Origin: Burkholderia cepacia ATCC 25416
GTDB lineage: Bacteria; Pseudomonadota; Gammaproteobacteria; Burkholderiales; Burkholderiaceae
Reading direction: 5' to 3'
NCBI RefSeq assembly: GCF_001411495.1
Contig: NZ_CP012981.1
Coordinates: 2,046,001-2,110,000 of the forward strand
DNA: 64,000 nt
The position numbers and the translations under genes are program-made. Of the stretch, positions 26,699 to 36,105 are shown piece by piece. The stretch's first letter is position 1, and every line of letters begins with the position of its first letter. Under the pieces are notes generated by a model. The model made no database searches, was not told the origin of the DNA, and saw nothing but the letters and a program-made list of their open reading frames with translations.

Positions 26699-27172
26699 GG
26701 CCGTGCGCTGCGCTGCGCGAATCTTGCCTCGGCCAGGGTTGCGCGATCGATTTTGAGATAAAATCCGGCATCCCGTCCTGTCTCATGTGCCGGAATCACG
26801 CTGCCGGCAGTCACTGGGGCAAGGAATGCCAAAAGGGCCTTCCACTCTAGAACGGACACCCAAGTCCGCGGGTTGCAAAGTGTTGCACCTTTGTAACAAA
26901 GTAAAGTGTTTGAAATGTTGTGCGCCGTATCGGGATTAACCCTAGATAATCGGCTCCGGGTTCGATTCCAGGTTTTTTACGAACCCCTGTCAACGGGTCT
27001 TCGTTTCAAACGTTCTATGCCTGTCGCGTCGCCGACGCTCCTTGAGCAGCGCGGGTTTGACGCCCCCGGCAGGCTGATTCGTCCGACTTTTCGGGCGAAA
27101 TGCATCCAGCCCGGACCGCCGGCAGGTTGCCGACCCATACCTGGTTTTTAGCCGATTTTTTAGGAGTTACGC
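26699..27172. other. Divergent intergenic region before the GT4 gene
   Basis: The 474-bp stretch between the ABC exporter and the glycosyltransferase is AT-richer than its surroundings near 26870-26960. It contains the short palindrome CTTTG-TAA-CAAAG (26889-26901) next to a second partial copy (TTGCAAAG). It should hold both promoters, but no convincing -35/-10 pair or RNA gene was found. A frame at 26906-27151 is open but has no coding character. Confidence 0.4.
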
Positions 27173-28237
27173 ATGCGAATCGCCCAAATCGCTCCGTTGC
27201 ACGAAGCGGTGCCCCCGAAACTGTACGGTGGTACCGAGCGAGTGGTGTCCTACCTCACCGAAGCACTTGTCGAGATGGGGCATGACGTTACGCTCTTCGC
27301 GAGCGGCGATTCGCAAACCTCCGCGAAGCTCGAGGCGTGCTGGCCGCAGGCGCTGCGCCTCGACCCGACGATCCGCGACGTGATGGCCCCGCACATGCTG
27401 CTCCTCGAGCAGGTGCGCCGCCGCGCGGAAGAGTTCGACGTCCTGCACTGCCACATCGATTACTACCCGTTCTCGCTGTTCTCGCGCCAGCCGGTCCCGC
27501 ATCTGACGACGATGCACGGCCGTCTCGACCTGCCGGAACTGCAGCCGATCTTCAATGCGTTCAGCGACGTGCCGGTCGTGTCGATCTCCGACAACCAGCG
27601 CATCCCGCTGCCGCAGGCGAACTGGCTGTCGACCGTTTATCACGGCCTGCCGGAAAACCTGCTGACGCCGATCCCGAACGTGAAGCCGAGCTACCTCGCG
27701 TTCCTCGGCCGCATCTCGCCGGAGAAGCGCGTCGACACGGCGATCCGCATCGCCGAGCAGGCCGGCCTGCCGATCAAGATCGCCGCGAAGCTCGACAAGG
27801 CTGACCGCGCGTACTACGAAGAGAAGATCAAGCCGCTGTTCGCGCTGCCGCACGTCGAGTACATCGGCGAAATCAGCGAAGCCGAGAAGACGGAATTCCT
27901 GGGCAACGCGCACGCGCTGCTGTTCCCGATCGACTGGCCGGAGCCCTTCGGCCTGGTGATGATCGAGGCGATGGCCTGCGGCACGCCGGTGATCGCGTTC
28001 AAGCGCGGCTCGGTGCCGGAAGTGATCGACAACGGCGTGTCGGGCTTCGTCGTCGAAGACGAACTGTCGGCCGTCGCGGCGCTCAAGCGCCTCGATACGC
28101 TGCCGCGCGAGAAGGTCCGCGCCGCGTTCGAAGCACGCTTCTCGTCGAAGGTGATGGCGCAGAACTATGTGAAGGGCTACGAGGAACTGCTGCGCCAGAA
28201 GCGTCGCACGGTGCTCCGCGAAGTCAACGCAGGCTGA
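27173..28237 (+). CDS. Glycosyltransferase family 4 protein
   Basis: The 354-residue GT-B enzyme starts with MRIAQIAPLHEAVPPKLYGG and TERVVSYLTEALVEMGHDVT, the usual acceptor-domain Gly-rich loop. It has DVLHCHIDYYPFSLF, the domain linker SYLAFLGRISPEKRVDTAIR, and a retaining-GT4 E-x7-E-type motif in PIDWPEPFGLVMIEAMACGTP near 243-263. Members act on sugars for polysaccharide or glycoconjugate synthesis. The donor and acceptor are not evident, and no polysaccharide genes are adjacent. The start ATG follows TAGGAGTTACGC. Confidence 0.92.
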   Translation: MRIAQIAPLHEAVPPKLYGGTERVVSYLTEALVEMGHDVTLFASGDSQTSAKLEACWPQALRLDPTIRDVMAPHMLLLEQVRRRAEEFDVLHCHIDYYPFSLFSRQPVPHLTTMHGRLDLPELQPIFNAFSDVPVVSISDNQRIPLPQANWLSTVYHGLPENLLTPIPNVKPSYLAFLGRISPEKRVDTAIRIAEQAGLPIKIAAKLDKADRAYYEEKIKPLFALPHVEYIGEISEAEKTEFLGNAHALLFPIDWPEPFGLVMIEAMACGTPVIAFKRGSVPEVIDNGVSGFVVEDELSAVAALKRLDTLPREKVRAAFEARFSSKVMAQNYVKGYEELLRQKRRTVLREVNAG

Positions 28238-28275
28238 TTGCGGGCCGCCGCCCGGCGGCGCGCGGCTCGCCAACG

Positions 28276-28304
28276 ACGCCCCGTCCGGGTTTCCGGCGGG
28301 GCGT
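28276..28304 (+). terminator. Hairpin after the GT4 gene
   Basis: ACGCCCCG-CCGG and CCGG-CGGGGCGT form a strong stem with a GTTT loop, 39 bp past the stop. No T run follows, so its strength is uncertain. Confidence 0.5.
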
Positions 28305-28471
28305 TGTCACATCCGCGGCGCGGATCTGTTGTATTCTCGCCGCGCCCGACGCCGCGAACGGCCCTCGAAGCGGCCCGGCATGGCATCCAGCCATCTGTCC
28401 AGACGGTAATGTCCCTATAATGGCCGTGCCGTGAAATCCGGCCCCGCACGAATATCCAGAGGAGAGCAGTC

Positions 28472-29278
28472 TTGGCGAGAACGAAATCCACGCGCGCAGC
28501 GCCGGCCCCCGGCGCCGGTGTGATCTTCGCGTTGCGTGCGATCGGTCTCGTGCTGCTCGCGCGCTGGCTGTTCTCGATGTCCCAGATGGGTTATCGCTCG
28601 TCGCTGTCCGCGATGGTGTCGTCGCCCTGGGCGTTCGTCTACCTCCTGCTGATCTTCCTGCTGCTCGCGCTGCCGGGTGCCGTCGCGCGCGCCGAGCGGC
28701 CGTTCCATCCGCTGCCGCAGTGGCTGCGCCAGGCGCTGCGCGTCTTCGCGCTGATCGGTTTCCTGTTCGCGGTCTGGTCGATCGGCATGTTCGTCTGGGT
28801 GGACGGCTGGCGCCTCGCGCTGCATGCCGTGACGGCGACCAACGGCTGGCTCGTTGCGGCCCCGGCGCTTTATGCGGCGATCGTCTGGATCTGCCGTCCG
28901 CGGCCGCTGTGGCGGACCAACGTGGCGGCCCGCCGCTTCGCGGTCGGCCGTTATGCGATTTCGCTCGACGTGCTGACGCGCACCGCGATCGTCTGGATGG
29001 AAAGCCGCAAGGTCGGTCAGTACGACGCGCGCGAACTGTCGGTGCGCTGGCCCGGCCGTACGGCGCCTGCCGCCGGCGAAGGGGCGACGGGCGGACAGCC
29101 CTCGGTCGTGCCGCCGCGCCGCGGCGGCCTGTTCAATCGACCGAAGGTCGAGCTGCTGTGGGATTCGCCGGCGGCCGTCGGCCATAACCGGCAGATCGTC
29201 ATGCGCGCGCCGCTCGCGACCGAAGGCGACCGCGTCGCGGTGCTCGCGCTCGACGCCGCGCTCAAGCAGATCGTCTGA
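28472..29278 (+). CDS. Hypothetical membrane protein, four predicted helices
   Basis: I do not recognise a family for this 268-residue protein. It starts at TTG 28472 with a good AGAGGAGAG ribosome site eight bases upstream. Hydrophobic segments lie at about 17-35, 50-68, 88-106 and 122-141. The cytoplasmic C-terminal half is hydrophilic, with a Pro/Gly/Ala-rich linker near 200-220 and then LFNRPKVELLWDSP. A -10 box TATAAT is at 28416-28421, without a clear -35. It stands between the GT4 gene and the convergent gudD. Confidence 0.8.
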   Translation: MARTKSTRAAPAPGAGVIFALRAIGLVLLARWLFSMSQMGYRSSLSAMVSSPWAFVYLLLIFLLLALPGAVARAERPFHPLPQWLRQALRVFALIGFLFAVWSIGMFVWVDGWRLALHAVTATNGWLVAAPALYAAIVWICRPRPLWRTNVAARRFAVGRYAISLDVLTRTAIVWMESRKVGQYDARELSVRWPGRTAPAAGEGATGGQPSVVPPRRGGLFNRPKVELLWDSPAAVGHNRQIVMRAPLATEGDRVAVLALDAALKQIV

Positions 29279-29517
29279 CAAGTCCCGCGCACGGCGGGCG
29301 GGCGCGGGGGATTGGGGCGGCCGGCTAGGTGCGGACGGCCAAGACCGGCCAGGCCCGGCCGAGTCTCGATATGGCCGGCCCGGTTCGCATCGCCATCCCG
29401 ATCCGGATCCTGTTCGACTCGAGCGGCGTTTTCCGCCAGACACCCGCCAGCCAGGCCTCGCCGCTCCTATCCAGCCCGTCTCGGCCGGGCGATTCAGCCG
29501 CCCGGTCCGTTCCGCGC

Positions 29518-30870
29518 TCAGCGCACGAGGCAGGGGCGCTTGTTGTTGAAAGTCCACCCCGGAATCAGGTACTGCATCGCCGCCGCGTCGTCGCGGGCGC
29601 CGAGCCCGTGCTGCTTGTACAGTTCGTGCGCGACCGCGACGGCATCCATGTCGATATCGATGCCGAGACCCGGCCGCTTCGGCACCTCCACCAGCCCGTT
29701 CTCGATCTTCAGCGGCTCGCGCGTCAGCCGCTCGCCGTCCTGCCAGATCCAGTGCGTGTCGATCGCGGTGACCTGGCCCGGTGCGGCGGCCGCGACATGC
29801 GTGAACATCGCGAGCGACACGTCGAAGTGGTTGTTCGAGTGCGAGCCCCACGTGAGGCCCCAGTCGCGACACATCTGCGCGACGCGCACCGAACCCTGCA
29901 TCGTCCAGAAGTGCGGATCGGCGAGCGGGATGTCGACCGCCTGCAACTGCACCGCGTGGCCCATCTGCCGCCAGTCGGTCGCAATCATGTTGGTTGCCGT
30001 CGGCAGCCCCGTCGCACGGCGGAATTCGGCCATCACCTCGCGGCCCGAGTAGCCGTTCTCGGCGCCGCACGGATCTTCCGCGTAGGCGAGCACGTGATGC
30101 TGGTCGCGACACAGCCGCACGGCCTCGTCGAGCGACCATGCGCCGTTCGGGTCGAGCGTCACGCGCGCGTCGGGGAAGCGCTCGGCGAGCGCCGTCACGG
30201 CCTCGATCTCGCTCGCACCTTCGAATACGCCGCCCTTCAGCTTGAAGTCGTTGAAGCCGTAGCGCGCATGCGCGGCCTCGGCGAGCCGCACGACGGCCTC
30301 GGGCGTCAGCGCGGCTGCGTCGCGCACACGCGTCCAGTCGTCGGTCGCGCCGCTGCCGTCGCGGTAGGGCAGCGCGGTCTTCGTGCGATCGCCGACGTAG
30401 AACAGGTAGCCGAGCATTTCGACGCGCTCGCGTTGCTGGCCCTCGCCGAGCAGCGCGGCGACCGGCACGCCGAGATGCTGGCCCAGCAGGTCGAGCAGCG
30501 CGGCCTCGAGCGCGGTGACCGCGTGGATCGTCGTGCGCAGGTCGAAGGTCTGCAGACCGCGGCCGCTCGCGTCGCGGTCGGCGAAGGTGCGCCGCACGTC
30601 GTTGAGCACCGCATGGTAATTGCCGACCGGCTGGCCGACGACGAGCGCACGCGCATCGTCGAGCGTGCGGCGGATGCTTTCGCCGCCGGGCACTTCGCCG
30701 ACGCCGGTCCGGCCCGCGCTGTCCTTCAGGATCACGAGGTTGCGGGTGAAGAACGGGCCGTGTGCGCCGCTCAGGTTGAGCAGCATGCTGTCGTGGCCGG
30801 CGACCGGGATCGCTTGCAGGTCGACGATGCGCGGCGTGTCGTGGGAGGGCGAGGCAGTGACGGCGTTCAT
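29518..30870 (-). CDS. gudD: Glucarate dehydratase
   Basis: GudD turns D-glucarate (and L-idarate) into 5-keto-4-deoxyglucarate. The 450-residue enolase-superfamily enzyme keeps the Lys-x-Lys base in [15 protein letters not shown], the metal ligands Asp (TLDPNGAW), Glu (YAEDPCG) and Asn ([12 protein letters not shown]), and the second base His in [19 protein letters not shown]. The ATG at 30870 matches the family start. The divergent GntR gene 359 bp away is the likely regulator. Other steps (kdgD or garL, and a transporter) are not in the window. Confidence 0.96.
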   Translation of the reverse strand: MNAVTASPSHDTPRIVDLQAIPVAGHDSMLLNLSGAHGPFFTRNLVILKDSAGRTGVGEVPGGESIRRTLDDARALVVGQPVGNYHAVLNDVRRTFADRDASGRGLQTFDLRTTIHAVTALEAALLDLLGQHLGVPVAALLGEGQQRERVEMLGYLFYVGDRTKTALPYRDGSGATDDWTRVRDAAALTPEAVVRLAEAAHARYGFNDFKLKGGVFEGASEIEAVTALAERFPDARVTLDPNGAWSLDEAVRLCRDQHHVLAYAEDPCGAENGYSGREVMAEFRRATGLPTATNMIATDWRQMGHAVQLQAVDIPLADPHFWTMQGSVRVAQMCRDWGLTWGSHSNNHFDVSLAMFTHVAAAAPGQVTAIDTHWIWQDGERLTREPLKIENGLVEVPKRPGLGIDIDMDAVAVAHELYKQHGLGARDDAAAMQYLIPGWTFNNKRPCLVR

Positions 30871-31229
30871 GGGCGGCGATGGCAGAAGGGTGGGCAATGC
30901 CGTGCGGCAAAAGCTTTGCCGCGCGCGGCAGGAGGTGCGATCATTCGACAACCGACGTGCGCGGCGCGCAAGCCCCCGCAGGTCGATGCAACCCGGAACG
31001 GGGTGGGAGCGACAACCTGACCAGCGGAGCGCAGAACGCGAAAGCTGGCTGATCGTAAGGCATGGGACCAGGCAGTGCCGGCGTGCGCGCTTGAGTCGAC
31101 AGGAGATCCGTATTTTGATCATCAGTCGTCGGATGACTTGTGACGCAGTATAATGAATCATCGGCTTTCGCTCAAACCCCGCGTAAACCCTCGGCTCACA
31201 TTACGATCATTCAAAAAGGAACCGGCCTC
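30871..31229. other. gudD-gntR divergent control region
   Basis: The 359-bp region between the two start codons has a perfect -10 box TATAAT on the plus strand at 31149-31154, without a good -35. Upstream of it, TCATC (31119-31123) and GATGA (31132-31136) are inverted around 8 bp and overlap TGATCA, a possible regulator site. No further gene was seen. Confidence 0.5.
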
Positions 31230-31991
31230 ATGTCCGTGCCTACGCTTCCCGCAGCGCCGCGCCGTCGCGCACGCAGCCTCGCACAAGATGTCGTCGACGC
31301 GCTGACCGCGCAGATCGAAAACGGCACGCTGCGTCCCGGCGACAAGCTGCCGACCGAAACCGAAGTCATGGCGGCGCAGGGCGTGAGCCGTACGGTCGTG
31401 CGCGAGGCCATCTCGCGGATGCAGGCGAGCGGCCTCATCGAGACGCGCCACGGTATCGGCAGCTTCGTGCTGGAGCCGTCGCGCCGCCAGACGCTCGGGA
31501 TCGACCCGGCGACGATCACGACGCTGCGCGACGTGCTCGCGGTGCTGGAACTGCGCATCAGCCTCGAGAGCGAATGCGCGAGCCTCGCCGCGCAGCGCGC
31601 GAACGAAACCGATCTGGTCGCGCTGCGGCGCGCGCTCGACGCGATCGCAACGGGGGCGGGCGGCGGCCGCGACACGGCGCAGCTCGACTTCCAGTTCCAC
31701 CTGCAGATCGCGCAATCCACCGGCAACCGCTATTTCGTCGACATCATGACGCAGCTCGGCACGTCGATCATCCCGCGCACGCGCGTGAATTCGGCCCGCT
31801 TTGCCGGTGACGATCTGGAGCGGTACGTCGGCCGGCTGAACCACGAGCACGAGGACATCTACGAGGCGATCGCGCGCCACGACCCGGAGGCCGCACGCGC
31901 CGCGATGCGCACGCACCTCACCAACAGCCGCGAGCGGCTGCGCCGCGCGCACGAGGCGGCCGAGGCCGAGCGCGACACGCAGGCCGGCTGA
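31230..31991 (+). CDS. GntR-family (FadR subfamily) regulator
   Basis: The 253-residue protein has an N-terminal winged helix (about 14-80; LAQDVVDALTAQIENGTLRP, LPTETEVMAAQGVSRTVVRE) and a helical FCD ligand domain with metal-binding residues (Asp in LDFQFHLQIA, His in LNHEHEDIYEAI). FCD regulators commonly bind sugar acids or other organic acids. Placed divergent to gudD, it is probably the glucarate-responsive regulator. The ATG at 31230 has AAAAAGGA upstream; the open frame before it is not protein-like. Confidence 0.92.
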   Translation: MSVPTLPAAPRRRARSLAQDVVDALTAQIENGTLRPGDKLPTETEVMAAQGVSRTVVREAISRMQASGLIETRHGIGSFVLEPSRRQTLGIDPATITTLRDVLAVLELRISLESECASLAAQRANETDLVALRRALDAIATGAGGGRDTAQLDFQFHLQIAQSTGNRYFVDIMTQLGTSIIPRTRVNSARFAGDDLERYVGRLNHEHEDIYEAIARHDPEAARAAMRTHLTNSRERLRRAHEAAEAERDTQAG

Positions 31992-32115
31992 TGCACCGGG
32001 CGGTGCGTCCGCCCGGTCGAATCGCGTCAACATCAGTCGTCATACGAGATCGATATCCGGTCATCGATCACCGGGGCCGGGCGGCGTGTCCGCCGCCGGC
32101 CGCCGGCACCGCCGA

Positions 32116-33264
32116 TCAGCCTCCCTTCGTCGTGATCGTCTTCCACGCGCCGCTCTTCACCTGGTACAGCGTCGACATCCCGCTCTTCAGCGAGCCGTCG
32201 TTCGCGAACGAGATGCGGCCGGTGACGCCTTCGAAGTCGATCTTCTTCAGCGCCGGACGATAGACCTTCGGGTCGGTCGAGCTGGCCGCCTGCATCGCCT
32301 TGATCGCCGCCCACGCGGCGTCGTAGCCGAACTGCGCGTACGACAGCACGTCGACCCCGAAGCGCTTCCTGAAGCGCTGTTCGAAATCCTTCCCTTGCGG
32401 CAGCTCGTCGAGCGGCCGGCCGTATTCCCATGCCATCGCGCCTTCGGCGGCCGGGCCCGCGATCTTGATGAACTCGTTGTCCTTCACGCCGCCGCCGCCG
32501 ACGAACTGCGCGTTCAGCCCGAGCTGGCGCATCTGCTTGATGAAGTTCGCGGCGAGCGAATCGAGCCCGCCGAAGAAGATCAGGTCGGGATTCTTGGCCT
32601 TCAGGCTCGTGATCTGCGCGCGAAAGTCGACCGCCTGGTTGCTGGTGAATTCACGGCCGATGAGGTTCCCGCCGGCGGCTTTCACGGCCTTCTCGAACTC
32701 GTCGGCCTCGCCCTGGCCGAACGCGGTGCGGTCGTCGATGATCGCGATGCGCTTCGCCTTCGTCACGTCGACCGCGTACTTGCCCGCGTTGCCGGCGTTC
32801 TGGCCGTCGGTCGCGATCACCATGAACATGTTCGCCAGCCCGCGCGAGGTGAGCGTCGGGTTGGTCGCCGCCGGATCGATCACCGGGATGCCGGCCTTGT
32901 CGTAGACGACCGAGGCCGGAATCGTCGTCCCCGAGTTGAAATGGCCGACCACGACCGACACGTTCTGGTCGACGAGCGCCTGCGCGGCCTGCACGCCGAT
33001 GCGCGGGTCGGCCTGGTCGTCCTGTACGACGAGGTTGAAGTGCGCGGGCTTGCCGGCGATCTGCACCTTCTGCGCGGCGGCATCGTCGAGCGCGAGCTGC
33101 ACGCCGTTCTGCAGGTCCTTGCCGTAGCCGGCGTTCACGCCCGTGAGCGGCGCGGCGAAACCGACCTTCACGTCGGTCGTGTCGGCAGCCCGGGCGGCCT
33201 GTTGCGAGAGGAGGGCAAGCGCGGATGCAATCGACACCGACAGCAGGGAATGACGGAATTTCAT
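32116..33264 (-). CDS. Branched-chain amino-acid-type ABC substrate-binding protein
   Basis: The 382-residue periplasmic protein has a Sec signal peptide (MKFRHSLLSVSIASALALLS, cut after ARA) and the LivJ/LivK fold: VKVGFAAPLTGVNAGYGKDL, VVVGHFNSGTTIPAS, and FFGGLDSLAANFIKQMRQLG near 230-250. This family brings Leu/Ile/Val to LivHMGF, but many paralogues bind other amides or acids. No permease or ATPase gene is adjacent, so it is an orphan binding protein within the window. The start ATG at 33264 follows AAGAGGAACAAC. Confidence 0.92.
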   Translation of the reverse strand: MKFRHSLLSVSIASALALLSQQAARAADTTDVKVGFAAPLTGVNAGYGKDLQNGVQLALDDAAAQKVQIAGKPAHFNLVVQDDQADPRIGVQAAQALVDQNVSVVVGHFNSGTTIPASVVYDKAGIPVIDPAATNPTLTSRGLANMFMVIATDGQNAGNAGKYAVDVTKAKRIAIIDDRTAFGQGEADEFEKAVKAAGGNLIGREFTSNQAVDFRAQITSLKAKNPDLIFFGGLDSLAANFIKQMRQLGLNAQFVGGGGVKDNEFIKIAGPAAEGAMAWEYGRPLDELPQGKDFEQRFRKRFGVDVLSYAQFGYDAAWAAIKAMQAASSTDPKVYRPALKKIDFEGVTGRISFANDGSLKSGMSTLYQVKSGAWKTITTKGG

Positions 33265-33641
33265 GTTGTTCCTCTTGTTCGATACCTGCGAGTAAGTACC
33301 GCACACGCTCGGGATGGCTGAACGCGTGCGACGGGCGGGCGGTTCGACCGCTTCTCGGAATCGGGCGGGGAGGTCGGCATCGTGATCCTCGGAAGAATCT
33401 CCCGTCAGGCTCGGCGAAGAGCCCCGATCGTTTCGATATATAGGTCGCCGATATGCGTGGGTCTTGGCAATTTGCCGCGCATTCGATGCGGATTTGCGCA
33501 TAGCTTCCGCGCGTGCGGAGGCAGCCGGTATCGGGAGTTTCCCGTCGCGAACGGAGCGGGCGGTGAGGAGGAGCGGAAGCGGAAGCGTGGGGCAGGGAAG
33601 CGGCGCGGCCCGCCGGGGCCGCGCCGCCTCACGTGAGGCCG
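33265..33641. other. Intergenic region between binding-protein and phospholipase genes
   Basis: The 377 bp hold the promoter side of the binding-protein gene and the 3' side of the phospholipase gene. The centre (33430-33500) is AT-richer. A strong GC hairpin lies at 33602-33625. I saw no supported gene. Confidence 0.45.
33602..33625 (-). terminator. GC-rich hairpin after the phospholipase gene
   Basis: GGCGCGGCCC and GGGCCGCGCC form a perfect 10-bp stem with a 4-nt loop, 17 bp past the stop. No T run follows, so termination is likely but not certain. Confidence 0.5.
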
Positions 33642-35786
33642 TCAGTCGGACAGCGCGTCCGATGCGGCTTCGGCATCGTCGTGCGATGCGTGCGTGCGGA
33701 TCAGCGGATCGCTGGTGCTCGGGCGGCCCGTCTCGACGTGGCCCGCGAAGCGGCGCAGGAAGCCGAGCAGCCGGCCGTCGCTGACGGTCAGGTCGTACCA
33801 GCCGTGGCTGCCGCGCAGATCCCAGTAGTCGTCGATCTGCTGGCCCGGCGCGAGATCGAACGTGCGCGCGCGGCCGTGGCCGTATGCGTTCGTGACCTTG
33901 AGCCGCACCGCCTTGTGGCCGCGGTTCATCAGGCGCAGCGTGATGTTGCCGTTCGCGACGTCATAGCCGTAGATCACCTCGGGGTTCACGTTCGCGCTGC
34001 CGACGCCGGTCGCGAACGGGCCGCGGAAATGGCAGTAGAAGCCGTTCGGGCCGTACACGTCGAGGTCGTACAGGCCGAGCGACGCCGCGGCGCTCCACGT
34101 GTCGGCGATCCGCTTGCCGGCTTCGACCGTGTACGCCCACGGGCCGTCGAGGCGGTTGCGCGACTGCACCTGGAACGCGGCGCCCGCCCGGCCCGTGTTC
34201 GCGAAGGTCAGCCGGAACAGGCCGTTGACCGATTCGACGCGGCCGTGCACGAACAGCTCGTAAGGCAGCGCGCGCGCCGGCCGCAGTCCGGCCTCCTGCT
34301 TCGGCAGCTTCTGGAGCACCGGCGGCACGGGGATGTAGTCGGGGTGGCGCAGGCGGTCGGGCGGCGCGTAGCCGCTCGTATCCGGCAGCGTCGGCCAGCC
34401 GGCGTCGGCCGTCGCGAAATCGAACGCGGCGGTCAGGTCGCCGCACACCGCGCGACGCCACGGCGACACGTTGCCCGCCTTGACCGGGTATTGCGCGCCG
34501 AAACGCGCCTCGATGAATTGCAGCAGCGACGTGTGATCGAAGGTCTGCGAGCAGACCCAGCCGCCTTTCGTCCACGGCGACACGACGAGCATCGGCACGC
34601 GCGGCCCGAGCCCGTACGGGCCGGCCATGTGCGATGCGTCGCCGGGGAACACCTCGTTGGTCGTCGCGACCGTCGACAGCCCGTTGTCGCGCGACTGCGG
34701 CGCGAACGGCGGCTGCACGTGGTCGAAGAAGCCGTCGTTTTCGTCGTACGTGATGAAGAGCGCGGTCTTGCTCCACACGTCCGGATTCGACACGAGCGCC
34801 TTCAGCACCTGCTCGATGTACCACGCACCGTAGTTCGCCGGCCAGTTCGGGTGCTCGGAATACGCTTCCGGCGCGCAGATCCACGACACCTGCGGCAGCG
34901 TGCCGTTCTTCACGTCCTGCTGCAGGATGTCGAACAGCGTGCCGCCGGCGCTGATGTTGGTGCCGGTGCGTGCCTTGTCGTACAGCGGCGTGCCGGGCAG
35001 CGCGGTGCGGTACTGGTTGAAGTAGAGCAGCGAGTTGTCGCCGTAGTTGCCGATGTACGGGTTCTGCGTCCAGCCCCACGAGCCGTTCGCGTCGAGCCCC
35101 GTGCCGATGTCCTGGTAGATCTTCCACGACACGCCGGCCTGTTCGAGCACTTCCGGATAGGTCGTCCAGCCGTAGCCCTTTTCCTCGTTGCCGAGCACCG
35201 GGCCGCCGCCCGTGCCGTCGTTGCCGACGTAGCCCGTCCACATGTAGTAGCGGTTCGGGTCGGTCGAGCTCGGGATCGCGCAGTGGTACGCGTCGCAGAT
35301 CGTGAACGCGTCGGCGAGCTGGTAGTGGAACGGGATGTCGTCGCGCTTCAGGTACGCCATCGTCGTGGTGCCCTTGTTCGGCACCCACTGGTCGTAGCGG
35401 CCCTTGTTCCATGCCGCGTGCATGTCCTGCCAGCCGTGCGGCAGGTCCTGCAGGAACTGCAGGCCGAGCTTGTCCGCGCCCGGATGGAACGGCAGCAGCT
35501 CGGCCGGGCCGACCGGCTGGTGGAACACCGACTTGCCGTTCGCGAGGCGCAGCGGGCGCGGGTCACCGAAGCCGCGGACACCGCGCATCGTGCCGAAGTA
35601 GTGGTCGAACGAGCGGTTCTCCTGCATCAGGATCACGATGTGTTCGATATCGCGGATGGTGCCGGTGCGGCGGTTCGCGGGAATCGCGAGCGCATCGCGG
35701 ATCACGGGCGGGAACAGGTTCAGCGCGGCGGCGCCGGCGGTGCCGGCAGCGACGCGCAGGAAGTCACGACGGTTCGATCGGGTCAT
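33642..35786 (-). CDS. Phosphocholine-type phospholipase C, Tat-exported
   Basis: The 714-residue protein has a twin-arginine signal (SNRRDFLRVAAGTAGAAAL), then a phosphoesterase domain with the nucleophile region HIVILMQENRSFDHYFGTM near 48-66, FITYDENDGFFDHVQPP near 345-361 and DHTSLLQFIEARFG. The C-terminus carries two repeats of the PLC C-terminal domain (PYELFVHGRVESVNGLFRL and a second near 600-690). Length and order fit the PlcN/PlcH group that cleaves phosphatidylcholine or phosphatidylethanolamine; haemolytic or not cannot be told. An 8-bp tandem repeat lies upstream. Confidence 0.94.
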   Translation of the reverse strand: MTRSNRRDFLRVAAGTAGAAALNLFPPVIRDALAIPANRRTGTIRDIEHIVILMQENRSFDHYFGTMRGVRGFGDPRPLRLANGKSVFHQPVGPAELLPFHPGADKLGLQFLQDLPHGWQDMHAAWNKGRYDQWVPNKGTTTMAYLKRDDIPFHYQLADAFTICDAYHCAIPSSTDPNRYYMWTGYVGNDGTGGGPVLGNEEKGYGWTTYPEVLEQAGVSWKIYQDIGTGLDANGSWGWTQNPYIGNYGDNSLLYFNQYRTALPGTPLYDKARTGTNISAGGTLFDILQQDVKNGTLPQVSWICAPEAYSEHPNWPANYGAWYIEQVLKALVSNPDVWSKTALFITYDENDGFFDHVQPPFAPQSRDNGLSTVATTNEVFPGDASHMAGPYGLGPRVPMLVVSPWTKGGWVCSQTFDHTSLLQFIEARFGAQYPVKAGNVSPWRRAVCGDLTAAFDFATADAGWPTLPDTSGYAPPDRLRHPDYIPVPPVLQKLPKQEAGLRPARALPYELFVHGRVESVNGLFRLTFANTGRAGAAFQVQSRNRLDGPWAYTVEAGKRIADTWSAAASLGLYDLDVYGPNGFYCHFRGPFATGVGSANVNPEVIYGYDVANGNITLRLMNRGHKAVRLKVTNAYGHGRARTFDLAPGQQIDDYWDLRGSHGWYDLTVSDGRLLGFLRRFAGHVETGRPSTSDPLIRTHASHDDAEAASDALSD

Positions 35787-36105
35787 GGTCGTTATCGTGG
35801 GGTAAAAGGGACAGCCGATTGGCGGGACCTGCTGAAAGGGCGCACTCGGGTCGCAGGATGCGGCTGCGCCGGGTGGTGCCGCCGCGAGCATAGCGAGGAA
35901 TCAGTGTCATTCATGTGAAGTCCGGAAACGTTTGCATCCGCGTCGAAGCGATATCGACGCTGCGTCGGGGCATATCGCGAACGGTCGTGGTGATGCAGGG
36001 GGTAGAGCGGGAAAGCGGGACAACAGGACAGCAGGACAGCAGGACAGCAGGACAACGGGAAAGCGCGGGACGCGCGCCGCTGAAGCGGCGGGCGATGCCG
36101 GTACG
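35787..36105. other. Promoter side of the phospholipase gene with a short tandem repeat
   Basis: The 319 bp between the phospholipase start and the pdxY stop hold the phospholipase promoter, which could not be pinned down, and the tandem repeat at 36017-36056. No supported gene was seen. Confidence 0.45.
36017..36056. repeat. 8-bp tandem repeat (five copies)
   Basis: The unit AGGACAGC occurs three times exactly (36025-36048), flanked by AGGACAAC (36049-36056) and GGGACAAC (36017-36024); a sixth degenerate GGGAAAGC follows. It lies 230-270 bp upstream of the phospholipase start, between two minus-strand genes. It is too short and regular for a CRISPR. Copy number could vary among strains. Confidence 0.9.

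Noticed and set aside
26957..26967. GGTTCGATTCC resembling a tRNA T-arm
   Set aside because: The flanking stem has a mismatch in five pairs, and no acceptor, D or anticodon arm can be folded around it.
26906..27151. 81-codon open frame between the ABC exporter and the GT4 gene
   Set aside because: No ribosome site, no family motif and mixed composition; more likely leader DNA.
36017..36056. Tandem repeat as a CRISPR array
   Set aside because: Units of 8 bp follow each other without spacers and no cas genes are present.
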